This document shows, in pieces, positions 1-10,230 of a DNA stretch of 64,000 nucleotides. Source of the DNA: Selaginella moellendorffii (taxonomy: Eukaryota > Streptophyta > Lycopodiopsida > Selaginellales > Selaginellaceae); NCBI RefSeq assembly GCF_000143415.4, contig NW_003314384.1, positions 373,554-437,553 on the forward strand, read 5' to 3'. The notes beneath the pieces are model-generated. The model made no database searches. It saw only the letters and a list, made by a program, of their open reading frames with translations, and had not been told where the DNA came from. A program made the translations under genes and the position numbers. How positions within the stretch are numbered: position 1 is the stretch's first letter; each line of letters starts with the position of its first letter.

Positions 1-164
1 AAAGCTCTCTCTTTTCTAAACTCTTTGTTTCCTCGGTGCCGCAGTGTTGGTGTTGCACAGCTCCATGAGGAAGATCACACCACCAAATACGTGAGAGAGA
101 TTTCGAAGTTTTATTTTAGTAGTACCTAGGGTTGTGGGGCTGGACGCAAGGCGGTGGAGTCGCC
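1..164 (+). promoter_or_regulatory. 5' flank and leader of the mS37 gene
   Basis: No coding sequence is visible before the ATG at 165. A pyrimidine-rich stretch at 8-32 could be part of the transcribed leader. An upstream in-frame ATG at 132 would add 11 residues with no resemblance to the family, so the start at 165 is preferred. I see no clear TATA box in the part present. Confidence 0.35.
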
Positions 165-486
165 ATGGTTCACAAGAAGGAGATGCTCAAGGTAAATCCC
201 AAGATGTTCGGGCCCAAGGCACAGCCGTGCATGAACGAGATGATGGCATTTCTGGCCTGCCTCAAGAGGACCAATTTCAACGACGATCTGTGCATCAAGG
301 AGAAAGAAGCCCTGAATGCTTGCGTTGAGTTCCAGGTGCGTCCTTGTGCTCGTTTTGCTGCTACCTACAGCTAGATTGCCGCTCCCTCACGCCTTCCCTT
401 CCTCGTTGTGACAGGCCAGGGCGCCCAAAGTGAAGACCACCATCAACTATCACCTGCAGCGGCTTGGGAAATACTTCAAAAAGTGA
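165..486 (+). CDS. MRP10: Mitochondrial small-ribosomal-subunit protein mS37 (MRP10/CHCHD1-like), two exons
   Basis: Exons are 165-335 and 415-486, giving 80 residues. The intron (336-414, 79 nt) starts after CAG with GTGCG and ends in ACAG, phase 0. The protein has a twin CX9C motif: C-x9-C near residues 22-32 and a second pair near 43-53, the hallmark of small proteins that fold with disulfides in the mitochondrial intermembrane space through MIA40. The N-terminus MVHKKEMLKVNP and the basic C-terminal tail (K/R-rich, with HLQRLGKY) match the plant mS37/MRP10 family as I know it. Length is normal. The stop is TGA. The GT61 gene starts only 167 bp downstream on the same strand, so this end of the window is compact. 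Unlike the repeats further on, the frame carries no decay mutations. Confidence 0.85.
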
Positions 487-653
487 GAGCTGCAAACGGA
501 CCCTCTTTTCTTTCTTGGCTCCGGTTTCGAGCACACAAGATCTGGCATTTTGTCATTTGTTAAGTAACTGAAAGGTAACGCGCCCTTGCGCGATTCCGGC
601 CATAACGCTCTGCCACAGAACAAGCATGAGAAGGCCTCCAGGCCCCCGGGAGA

Positions 654-2014
654 ATGAAACCGATGGTGCGCCGGCGAGCTTTGGCACCCATAGCGGCACT
701 TGCACTGGTAGTCCTCGCATGGATTGTGTTGATCCACAGTTCCATTCTCCAAAACAATGCCTTCACATTCCTCCGAGGTGAGCGGTCGAAAGCAGCACGT
801 TCCCTGCGCTTTCACCCCGTCAAGGATTCCAAGAATGGTACCAGCTACGTGTTCATGTCCCAGATCCAAGACACAAATCGGACAGGGGTCCCCGAATTCT
901 TCTACTTCAACACCTCCGCCTCGTCCAGAGTCTTGTGCTTTAGAGGCAACAGCACCCGAGATGGCACCAAGAACCTGTACGCATTTGCTGAGCAGCATGT
1001 GCCAGGGGACGCGCTGCTTCTGCCGGGAACAACCCTCGTCTCGGATTCTCATTTTGATTTCGTCAACCCCTGGCATTCTATGTATAACCTCATCCAATTC
1101 GTCCACTGGAGGATGGACAGCCGCTGCCAACGGAGCGATAGAATGTTAATCTTCCACCGGGGGGAGATACGTCACGATCTGGGAGCTTGGATCCGGAGCG
1201 TCTTGGATTCCAACGGTGTCACCACAGGCGTGGACACACTGAGGTACCATCCAGAAGGCAGGGTGGTGTGCTTCCAAAGAGCAGTTGTGAGCAGGAGAGG
1301 TATTGGGGGCGTTTCAGGGGCTGTGTTGAGGGACTTGTTCGAGCAGGTTCGGTGCCGGACCCGACAATGGTGCGGAGTAGGCAGTGGGGTTAACGATGAC
1401 GACACGACCGTCCGTGTCGCGCTTGTGGCCCGAGAACGAGGGCGTGCCTTTGTCAACCTGAGTGATTGGAAGCATGCCGTCAAGCTCGTGTGTGAGGTGC
1501 GGCCCCATTGCCAGTGGTCCGTCGTCTGGTTTTCAGCGCTTGATTTCTGCTCCCAGGTAAAAATATGTCCATGACACCGACTCAATATTTAACGTTGATC
1601 CAGGTAAAGCTGATGAGCACAACCGATATTCTTGTATCTGTTCACGGTGCTCAGCTCACCAACATGATTTTCATGAATCCTGGGAGCAGAATTCTTGAGG
1701 CATTTCCCCAGGGCTGGTTGCAGCTTGCAGGGAACGGTCAATTCATCTACAAGCACCTGGCTGACTGGGCCGGCCTTGGGCATGAAGGCTATTGGAGAGA
1801 CGGAGGGACGGCCAAATGCCCCATGGATTCTTCCAGTCCAGGACAATGCTTCAGCCTTCATTACAAAAACAAGCCTGTGGGAATCAACTCGACATTTATT
1901 GTAAAGTGGCTGGCAGAAGTCCTGTCAAACTTTTCTTGCACAGCCCGGGCATCTTTGACAAAACAGGAATGCAAATGTAGCGTCGAGCCTGGGGCTGATG
2001 ATAGGCTAAGCTAA
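654..2014 (+). CDS. Glycosyltransferase family 61 (DUF563) protein, Golgi type II membrane enzyme
   Basis: Exons are 654-1556 and 1604-2014, giving about 437 residues. The 47-nt intron (GTAAAA...ATCCAG) is phase 0, and splicing joins the two halves of the family signature. A basic N-terminus is followed by one hydrophobic segment at about residues 10-32, a type II signal anchor expected to hold the enzyme in the Golgi with its catalytic domain lumenal. The C-terminal third has the GT61 block with STDILVSVHGAQLTNMIFM and then an FPQGW-like segment. Plant GT61 enzymes add xylose or arabinose to xylan, or xylose to N-glycans; the sequence does not decide the donor or acceptor. Length is near the family's usual 430-500. 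The ATG at 654 is the first in frame before the anchor. The stop is TAA. The intron is near the lower size limit for plants but agrees with the other genes here. Confidence 0.85.
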
Positions 2015-2216
2015 ATAATAAGGCCCATTCTCCATTGGAACCAATGCTAATACACTAAGTTAGTAATATTTATAAACTTAATCAACAGCAACAAAAATAA
2101 AACCAAATTGAAGCTAACTCCTTAAGATCTAACAAAATCCCCCAAAAACACAACCAATATTCCACTAGCCACTCTAAAGGGCAGAAACCCTAGCCATGTG
2201 GAGGAAGCTTGATTTG

Positions 2217-3825
2217 GTGAACGTATGTACATTCCTTAATGTCTCAGTGGGATTAATACAAAAACTGGGCATGCCGCCCTATCACCAAGCTACTTTACGT
2301 GATACTCTCATGTCTCAAGTGGATCTAATCTTGAAGTAGAAGTGGACATGGTCATATCTTTCAGATTATGTCGATGTCCAAGTCCCCTCCCAAAACCAAA
2401 CAAAGAATAGTGTTAGAAGGGTGCCACTGCAAATGGATCTCATCATCAATCACCCTGCTAAAACATGGGAGCCATCTGGTTCGCCACTTCCCCAAATGAT
2501 CAGGCTTTGCCCATTCCTTTAGGATGACATAGTGGAGGTGAATAGGTGCCAGAGTAAATCTCCACCATGTGGCCACAATAGCAAATACTCTTGCTTGTTA
2601 CCCATCAAAGTGGTGGTGGTTACACACCTCCTAGATTGTTTGTAATCTTGTTGCTCTCCATACTGGCCAGCATTTATGGCCCATTGCCTCCTAGACCAAT
2701 GTTCCGACCTCAACACCAATCTCATCCCATTGGACTCACATCTTCCAACCATGTCATCCATGACATATGACGTGCCTCCAAGCTGGACTTTGTGGCTGGG
2801 CCACGTGCTCCTTTGAACCAGTGGAGCATATTGCCACACCTTGCTTCAAACTCTTGAATGTCCCCTATCTCATGAGCTACCTTGAGAATTTATTGCCATA
2901 CTTACTTTCCCATGTCACATTCCCACAGTGCGTGCTCGGCTTGCATCGTCCTAGAACTGTTGTCCTATTGGAGCCAAAAGTGATTTTGACTTTCTTTTGA
3001 ATTGGCAGCTTCTAGAAATCTAACATATTGTCCACCATCTGGTTTGTGTCAACTCCTTGCTTGATTCATTTTCTCCATAACTTTAGGATCTCTCCACATG
3101 CCTCCTCTCTATTCATCAACAAACCATCCCATGCCTCCACCTCAAAGGAGAAGAAACTGTTCAAACTTCACCTCCATTCTGTAGGATCCCAATCCAAGTC
3201 TTTGATCAGTTGCTGATGCCACCACTTGAGTGTGCCATTCCCCTCAAGTGGGTTGGTGATTGCATAATGACTAGCTATTTTGGTGCCTAGTGAAGCACTC
3301 AAATCCTCCCCTTGACCTTGTCATTAGTCACCATCAGCATGTACTACTCTTCTCCCATTGGTAACAACATATCCTCCCTTGTCACCTAGAAGGGGCAACC
3401 TACATAGAGAGACTATGAACTAAACTTCCACATCGCCATCTCCCCATGCTAGTGATGGGGCCATGAACACTTGAGTCCACGTGCAGCTTAACTCGTTCTC
3501 CATCTGGCTCAATCTCCCATTGCAGCATTACAAAGTCCCTGGGTTTAAAGCACCTTCTCGGCCAAGGTTGTTCCCTCTTTGCCTCAACCATGGAGGATTT
3601 TAGATCTACATGAACTTTGCAACTCTTGCTTGGGTTGAAGACTTGCATCCTCTTTGTGGTCTTCCTGCAGACCTTGTCCAACACTCCCATAAGCTGTTTC
3701 AGTGTCCAAAAGCCCCCTATGTGCAGCTTCTTCAATATCGTGTAGTGGTCCTCTCTAACCAGCATTTGGTTACCAGCCCTGAACAATTCGTTAAAGAATA
3801 ATGGCTGGTTCAGTCAATCCTCCAA
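2217..3825 (-). mobile_element. 5'-truncated L1-type LINE, 3' portion (copy in unit A1)
   Basis: Minus-strand translation shows broken blocks homologous to the C-terminal part of the LINE at 51541-57890. Examples are the WPRRCFKPRDFV block near 3540 (WPRRCLKARDVV in the long copy) and the TWWRFTLAPIHLHYVILKEW block near 2500-2570. The end at about 2217-2290 shares the sequence around GTATGTACATTCC and AATACAAAAACTGG with the LINE ends at 8457 and 51541, so these are ends of one family. The RT and endonuclease parts are missing, as expected for 5'-truncated LINE insertions. No long frame remains. The tandem-duplication boundary at 2377 lies inside it. Confidence 0.7.
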
Positions 3826-4117
3826 ATTTGAGCTTGCATTCCTCGTCCATATATGGAGGCTAACACTAAAAAGAAAAACTCGCTGAACGAGTGTAGCTTA
3901 TTGCCCCCTTTTCCATTTCTTCAGATTTTTCTTCAGCTCTTCTATAGCTTCTAGTAATTCATCATTCATGGTACCAGCTAGCCTTTCACCGGCCCAAACA
4001 GTTGACAAAGGTGGAACCTACAGAACAAACCACATAACATATGACTTTCAAAGCTTACCATAGCTTTTTCTTTGGAATGTTCACTCAGGCTTACTTCTTT
4101 GAAGGCCAGCTCTCCTG
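3826..4117. other. Unassigned spacer between LINE fragment and hAT element
   Basis: No gene or recognised repeat is visible. Near-identical copies are at 20823-21114 and 35568-35859. Confidence 0.4.
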
Positions 4118-4593
4118 CTCATGGGCATGGTTGGTCCCAACCACGTTCAGCCAGAATCCTGACCGCCACCGAATGTGGTCAGCCGAATGCAGTCGGACAG
4201 TTCCGTTCGGTGATTCCGTTCGGCGAAAAAATGGTGATCGCACTCACAGGGGCTAGATTTCTGATGCTGCTACAACTATCGCCATTGCCACTGCATCTCC
4301 ACTGCTTTGCTGTTCTCCTGCTGCTATGTATGGAGCGATCCATCCATCCACAAATGCCCAGCCCAGCAAGCCTACATAGAATCTGATGAAGAGGGCTATA
4401 GCCTATAGGAGCTGCATGCATACCAAGCTCTACAGGGCAACACTCTCCAGTCGGTCAGCCTTTGCTTTCGATTGAGCATGGAGCAGCTTGCTGAGGCCTC
4501 GCAAATCACCTAGTCCACAACGCTTGAAATTTTTGCCCTAAAATGGAAATTACGATTCCAGTGATTTCAAAGATTTGATTCTAGCAATTCTGG

Positions 4594-6838
4594 CACAATT
4601 GAGCAATGGTGCCCGATTGGGCATGGTCCCATGTTACCAAGTTCACTCCTTATGCTTCCAGCAAAGGAGTTGGGTGTTGGAAATGTAATTATTGTGGAAA
4701 AATGTATGGTGGTCTGCCAAAACGAATTAAGGCACATTTTGCTAATACCCCTTTGTCTTTAGTTTCTACAACAAATCTATAGAGTAGGCATTTTGATGGA
4801 GCATTTGTTAGTTTATGGTGTATGTAGAAGTTGGTTTATGTACACAGTAACACCAGAGTGGTGGTGTGAGACACAAAATCCCTAGGCCCCAAAGTGGAGC
4901 CGGAAAGGATGCCATGTGGTAGTGGCCGAAGCGAAAGCCCAAACGAGTGTAACACGTTTGGACTAAAAGCTCTGACTTGGAAGGTTGAGAGCGGAAGTGG
5001 AACTCCCAACAAAGTGCTCAAGGAGCGAGCACGAAGCGAGCAATAAGCAAGGCTCCAAAAAGGGACCCAAAAAGGACCAACACATGACATGTGGAAGTGT
5101 CCGAGATGGAGTCCGAGGCGGACCCTAGTTGGAGTCCGATATGGAGTCCGAGATGGACCCGAAGTGGAGTCCGAGATGGAGTCCGATATGGAGTCCGAGA
5201 TGGACCCGAAGTGGAGTCCGAGGTGGACCGAGACGGAGTCCGAGATGGAGTTCGAGATGGAATCCGAGATGGAGTCCGAGATGGACCCAAGATGGACCCG
5301 AGATGGAGTCCGAGATGGAGTCCGAGGTGGACCGAGACGGAGTCCGAGATGGACCCGAGATGGAGTCCGAGGTGGACCAAGACGGAGTCCGAGATGGAGT
5401 CCGAAATGGACCAAGACGGAGTCTGAGATGGAGTCCGAGAAGGACCCGAGATGGAGTCCGAGGTCGAGACCGAGACTGGGACCGAGATCGACCGAGACCA
5501 AGACCGGGACCGGGACTGAGACCGAGCCCGAGCCCGAGTCCGAGTCCGAGTCCGAGTTCGAGTTTGAGAGGGTGAAAGCCCAAAGCGTTCATCTCCCAGA
5601 CCCTGGGGGGTTTGGTGAGCTCCAAAAGTATAGTAGGGGGAGGACTGCAGTGGAGCTAGTTTGGCTAGGAAAGGCCAGTTTGGCCCAAGAAGGCCAGACC
5701 CAGTGTTGGGTGATGAATTGACCACTGGGAAGTCCAAGACTAGAGTGAATACGGACCGACAAGCGGGGTAGCTTGGTGAAGTGTTCAAGAGCCGGCTCTA
5801 GTTCCCCCGGGAGATCGACTGGCCGATGCTCCCAGTCCAAGTGTGGGTGGCACTACCTACTTGGATACCAGGCGTGGCTCAACGGAACCTCGCTCTAAGC
5901 CCATGGCTAGAGCACCTAAAGGCGAAAGGTGGGGAGAGTACCCAGGTGGCTTGCATAAGGCCACGGTGTTCCGAAATGTTGTCCCAAAGGCCCAGACTGT
6001 GGAAAGGAAGAGGAGCAGTCCTCTGGGCTAGTGACCAAGGACACAGTCGTGTGGTGAGGAAGTCCCAGAGGACCGTGGGACTTAGTGGTCGGGCCGGTGG
6101 GCCTCGATCCAGTGGTAGTGTTGGTGAATACAGCCGTGGGCAGAAAGGGACTTGGTGGGGACCAGAAAAGGGATATTGGGGAAGGCTATTCCCCACATCT
6201 GTGGGCATCCTAAGGATGCTAAGGAGGGGATCTGGAATGATCACTCATGGACAGATGGTCCAGTCCTTGAGAGACAGGATTGTGATGCAGGTGGTGTTAG
6301 ATCACCGGTATGACCAAGGTAAAGGGGCATGGCCTTAGCGTAACGGGCTAGTATGTCGGTGGTACCTTGGGGTGTCGGTCTTGGGACCGGACACGTGGAG
6401 CACTTGGACTAAGTGCAAGGGATGAGTGGCATGGATGCCATTCTCGGGGCTAGCAAGTCCCAAGTCCTGAATTGGACTTAAGGAGGTGGTGAGTGAGACC
6501 CCTCCAAGTGGTCGAAGGCGTGGTTAAGTGACTAAAGTAGAATGGAAAAATTAATCGCTTACAGGTGGATTATGTTGAAAGTGAAGAAATGAAATTTCTA
6601 GAGATTAATTTCGACACAATTGCAATCAAACCACAATGGATGAGGATTATAGAGATGCAAGCTAGACTTGAATCTCTTGGTATAGAAGATTTAGAGGATT
6701 ATAGAGATGCAAGCTAGACTTGAATCTCTTGGTATAGAAGATTTAGCTGAAGAAGATCTTCCAAATGAGGATGTGATTGTTGAGGAAGATGCATGAGATG
6801 TCGAGGAACTTGCTGGTGATGTTGAAGAAGATGAGTAG
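4594..6838 (+). pseudogene. hAT transposase remnant (BED finger plus C-terminal tail, A1 copy)
   Basis: The N-terminal part resembles a BED zinc finger (WAWSHVTKF, then C-x2-C in CNYCGKMYGG, then a later His/Cys pair). In this copy a 96-bp in-frame deletion at about 4744 removes the end of the finger, which copy A2 keeps (21591-21863). The C-terminal part reads KLVYVHSNTRVV directly before the solo LTR and continues DYVESEEMKFLEINFD after it, the typical hAT C-terminal end. Removing the LTR and one GGTGG copy restores the frame. In-frame TAGs lie between the two parts. Copy 1 also has a 52-bp tandem duplication in the tail at about 6690-6750. Confidence 0.75.
4865..6563 (+). mobile_element. 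Solo LTR of the VNTR-LTR retrotransposon family, inside hAT
   Basis: It begins TGTGAGACAC and ends CGCTTACA (TG...CA ends) and is flanked by an exact 5-bp target duplication GGTGG (4860-4864 and 6564-6568). About 230 bp in, a long tandem array of GAGATGGAGTCC / GAGATGGACCC-type units runs to about 5460, followed by GAGACCGAG- and GAGTCC-type units to about 5570. No internal region or second LTR is present, so it arose by LTR-LTR recombination. All long frames across the array are repeat translations and are not called as genes. Confidence 0.9.
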
Positions 6839-7055
6839 TAGATGGTTTGGTTTGGTCTAATGCTTTGGTTTGGTTTGGTTTCATGCTTTGGTTTTCTTAC
6901 TTTTATTAATGTGGTTTTACTAAAAAGGTATTTTTTTTATCAAAAAAAATTTGTGAACCATTTAGCCATTTGGCATTTCACAGCCGGTCGATAACCACAG
7001 TCGGCCGGTCGGCCAGTCGGCGTTTGGAACGGTCGGGACCAACCATGCTCATGGG

Positions 7056-8436
7056 TGTGGGTGTGGGTGTGGGTGTGTTGTCACAACCAGCCTTATGTAC
7101 CCAGTGGAACACCACTCTTTAAGTTTGTGAGAGCCTTCTGAATTCACTTTCTTGTCCAGCTTCATGATGTCCAGCATTGCAAATGGGGGAGTTGCTCCTA
7201 GCACATGTCCATTTTGAACTGGACACACAAACCGGTGCTTGTCCGAGATGCGCACACGGAGCTTGTCTGGAGGAGTAGTATGGTGTTGGGTGGTGTGTGA
7301 GGAAACTAGCGGCAGCAAAAGCACTGGAAGGAGGAGATAGTGTGGCATGACGAGGGTGGCGACGAGGAAGGTGTCCACGGATGAGAAACCCCAGGAAGAG
7401 GAGGAGGAGCTCTTGACAGATTGGAGCAAATCCATCAAGGCGGCGGCTTCTCCCGGTGGCCGGAACCAAAGGGCATGTACATTCTTCTTTTACAAGAGCT
7501 TATGGAGAGAAGCGATTCTTCACTCTTCTTCAGGAAGCCCGGCCGTGTCCAAGGATGGGAGAGGAATGCATGGAGCTCTTGCTGGGATGGTGCCGTGGAC
7601 AGCACTAGCAACAAGCTCGGGTGGGTGATGGGTAGCAGCATTGACTTCCCACGATCACCATTGTCATCGAGGAGCAGCGGATCCCACGAGTAAGCAGTGA
7701 AGCAGCAGCAACGCATTTGCGATGTGGAATTCTCAGCCATGGCGAGGAGCAGCAGCAGCGTGATCTTCCTGAGCATCTCCCAGTAATAGCTTGTCCACGC
7801 AAGCCGATTGTGAACTCATCTTCTAGTGAGGCCTCCATGTTGATCTTGCAGGACAGAAGTGCATCCACACTAGGGCCCTATTCCTCTCTGTTTTTTGTCG
7901 TTCTGGGTGGGGCAGACTTGAGTTCTCTTGTCCCATGCCCTAGCTCTGCTGCTGCTGCACATGCTGCTGCTCTGGTGGTGACTCCTGATCTGATCCTAGT
8001 GTACCACTCCTGCACTTCTGTGAGACATCCATCCCTGTGAACCCCCTCAGCTGCAAAAGTATTTGGGATGATTCCCCGCAAGCCTTTCTGACTTGTGACT
8101 GGCCTGAGACTCTCATGAAGTTCTTGCACTCCAGCCAGTGACCATGCAAGTGGATGAAGGGAGGTAGCTTCATCCTCTTCTCCACTCTCAGTGGACACTT
8201 CACCTTTGGCATGGCTTACACTTTCAGCTTTTTCCAAGACCTGGCCATCTCCCAACCTAGAAACGTCCACCACTTCTATCCCATGGTTCTCATCCTATTG
8301 GGCTGCTGCTTTGCATGGCTCACTTGCTGCCTTGCACAACAGTGTTCTAGCCATTGATATAGAGGGCCCTTTCCCGTCCTGGCTTGTTTCCGTATGTGTT
8401 CCAGGACCCCGACCTTGTAACAGTCTTCCTCGTGGG
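7056..8436 (-). repeat. Uncharacterised dispersed repeat, homologous in inverted orientation to 49213-50060
   Basis: Minus-strand frames here (for example the one starting LLQSVKSSSSSSWGFSSVD at about 7435) match plus-strand frames at 49800-50020 closely at protein level. A second block around PITHPSLLLVLSTAPSQQEL (7680-7500) matches PITRPSLLLVLSTVPSRQEL at 49600-49680. The right end abuts a LINE 3' end. A short hydrophobic segment follows the SWGFSSVDTF block, so a secreted or membrane protein exon is possible, but the frames are broken by shifts. I do not recognise the family. A GTGTGG microsatellite lies at 7054-7078. Confidence 0.5.
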
Positions 8437-8990
8437 AGGACCCGGCGAGATCGCTGAACATGTATGTACATTCCCCATGTCCCAATGGGACTAATACAAA
8501 AACTGGGCATGCCACCCTCTCAATGAGTTACTCTACATGAAGGACCTGGCGAGATCGCTGAACGTGTATGTACATTCCCCATGTTCCAATGGGACTAATA
8601 CAAAAACTGGGCGTGCCGCCCTCTCAATGAGCTACTCTACGTGATCCTCTTGTCACAGCTGGACCTAGTCCTAGAGTAGAAGTGGACGTGGTCGTCTCGA
8701 TTGAATCATGTCGATGTCCAAGTCTCCCCCATGAGCTGAACGTAGAACAGAGTCCAAGAGGGACCATTGCCAGCAAATCTCGCCACCTACCATTCTGCCG
8801 AAGTATGGGAGCCACCTGGACTGCCACTCCTCTAGCTGCCTTGGTTTCACCCGCTCCTTTAGGATGGTGTAATGAAGCCGCACTGCTGCAAGAGTGAGTC
8901 TCCACCACGATGCCACCACTGTTGATATCCTCGCTTGTTTCCCATCAAAGAGACCTAGCGAGATCGTGGCACCACTTTGTGCAATCCACA
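8437..8990 (-). mobile_element. LINE 3' end fragment with 104-bp tandem duplication
   Basis: The sequence matches the LINE 3' end at 51541 and 2217 (GTATGTACATTCCCC, AATACAAAAACTGGGC). The terminal segment is present twice in tandem, starting at 8437 and 8541. Minus-strand translation at 8991-8671 contains WWRLTLAAVRLHYTILKE, matching the TWWRFTLAPIHLHY block at 2361-2576. The fragment is short, about 450 bp plus the duplicated end, and non-coding. Confidence 0.65.
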
Positions 8991-9087
8991 TTCTCTATGT
9001 GCCGTTGTCAAAACAGTGTGATTGGGAGCAAGTAAAGGAGGTAAGAGAATGAATTTTCATTTATTCGTGATGAGGGAGAGGACAAAA

Positions 9088-9143
9088 GACAACCTGAGAC
9101 CGGTTTCGTCCTTTTTGGGACTCATCAGCCAGATGTAGTTGTC
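9088..9143 (-). ncRNA. Type I hammerhead ribozyme (A1 copy)
   Basis: Reading the minus strand: CTGATGA (9128-9122), stem II GTCC-CAAAAA-GGAC, GAAA (9107-9104), then a three-pair stem III within ACCGGT, then C, which would be the cleavage nucleotide (between 9098 and 9097). The next bases TCAGGT pair with ATCTGG just before CTGATGA (six pairs, two wobbles). Beyond a 5-nt internal bulge (ACTAC), TGTC pairs with GACA, closing helix I. All invariant core positions are present in the correct order for a helix-I-open (type I) hammerhead. Short stem III is typical of hammerheads in Penelope-like elements and small retrozymes. No RT frame lies next to it, so the host element is not identified. Activity is inferred from the core only. 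Confidence 0.82.
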
Positions 9144-9429
9144 TAGCATCCACCCTAACCCTAGCTTGGCGTTGACTCTAATTATATTCTGGCTCTGTTA
9201 CTTGGCACAAGTCCATGTGGCGGCCATGCTAAGTGGCATCGCAGCGTTGGCTCGCGAAGATGTGAATATAGCAAAACTAAAGTTGGTTACTTAGCAACAA
9301 TAGTAGTTGCAGAGAATGTCTTCAGCAGATCACTGAAGAGAGTAAGTGTTTGTCTGGTGGATGACGTACCTTTGATGCAAGATAACTTGTAAATGTGGCA
9401 TGATATAGTGTATGCATTATGTCCACAAT
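9144..9429. other. Unassigned sequence next to the hammerhead
   Basis: No coding frame or recognised repeat was found. On the minus strand this lies upstream of the ribozyme and may be the rest of the ribozyme-bearing retroelement, but I could not find its ends or a target duplication. Confidence 0.3.
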
Positions 9430-10230
9430 GCTTGTGTCAGTTGTACATAAGTTAAACGCTCATCTAGATTACATCCTCAACTCTATAAAGAAAACTTTAT
9501 ATTGTTCCCAAGATCCCAAAGTCATTCTCTTATTAGCCCCTTTCTATCCACTGCATTGTGCACAAGTTCAAGCATGAACTAGAGTGGAGAGCCATGTCCT
9601 CTCGACATACTACTCCTCAAGGACAGATCCATATCTAGGATCTTCCAATTCCAATACAAGTGGTGATATACTTGGCCACGAATAAGAGTTGCATTAAGGA
9701 ATAGCTCTAATACCAAATTGTAAACAACTAAATTTTCCATTCTACTTTAATTACTTAACCACACTTCCGACCACTTAGAGGAGTCTCACTCACAACCTCC
9801 ATAAATCCTATTCCGGACTTAGAGCTTGCTAGCCTCGAGAATGGCATCCCTACCACTCAACCTTTACATTTGGTCCAAGTGCTCCACATGTTTAATCCCA
9901 TGATCAACACCCAAAAACACCACCAACATATCAGCCCGTTATTGCCCTTTTATCTTTACCACACTAGTGGTCCAACACCACTTGCATCACAGTCCCATCT
10001 CTCAAAGACTAGGCGATCCGTCCATCAATGGTCATCCAAGATGCACTCCTTAGCATCTTTAGGATGCCTACAAAAATGGGGAATAGCCTTCTCCAATATC
10101 CCTTTTTTAGACTCCACCAAATCCTTTTCTATCCATGGGTGTGTTCATCAACACTGCCATTGGGTCAAGGCCCACAACTCTGACCACTAAGTCCTATTGT
10201 CCTTTAGGACTTCCTCACCATATAACCATA
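9430..10230 (-). mobile_element. Antisense fragment of the VNTR-LTR element: LTR 3' part, primer site and internal start
   Basis: The reverse complement matches the full-length element at 40553-48085. 10230 down to 9719 corresponds to the last third of the LTR. It is followed by a primer-site-like sequence (TTGGTATTAGAGC, 9716-9704) and then internal sequence equivalent to about 42299-42570. It is more diverged from the full-length element than the solo LTRs are, so it is an older insertion. It continues beyond the younger solo LTR at 11921. Confidence 0.8.

Larger units (their letters stand above)
4126..7047 (+). mobile_element. Non-autonomous hAT DNA transposon (A1) with nested solo LTR
   Basis: Terminal inverted repeats CATGGTTGGTCCC (left) and its reverse complement (right) are flanked by an exact 8-bp target duplication CTCATGGG at 4118-4125 and 7048-7055, the hAT size. 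Inside are an N-terminal BED zinc-finger remnant (4594-4782) and a C-terminal dimerisation remnant (4830-4864 plus 6569-6838), with the catalytic middle missing. A solo LTR (4865-6563) is inserted in the C-terminal remnant. The element has therefore lost its transposase core but kept both ends, so it could move only in trans. Near-identical copies are at 21123-24076 and, truncated, at 35868-36911. Confidence 0.85.

Noticed and set aside
450-1130. Minus-strand 226-codon frame opposite mS37 and GT61
   Set aside because: It overlaps two well-supported plus-strand genes and shows no recognisable domain.
5089-5570. CRISPR-like repeat array
   Set aside because: Units are contiguous without unique spacers, lie inside LTRs of a plant genome and have no cas genes.
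5089-5721. Long frames on both strands over the VNTR (also at 10187, 22170, 27216, 40649 and 46443)
   Set aside because: They are translations of a 12-22-bp tandem repeat whose units avoid stops in most frames. Length differs between copies and no domain is present.
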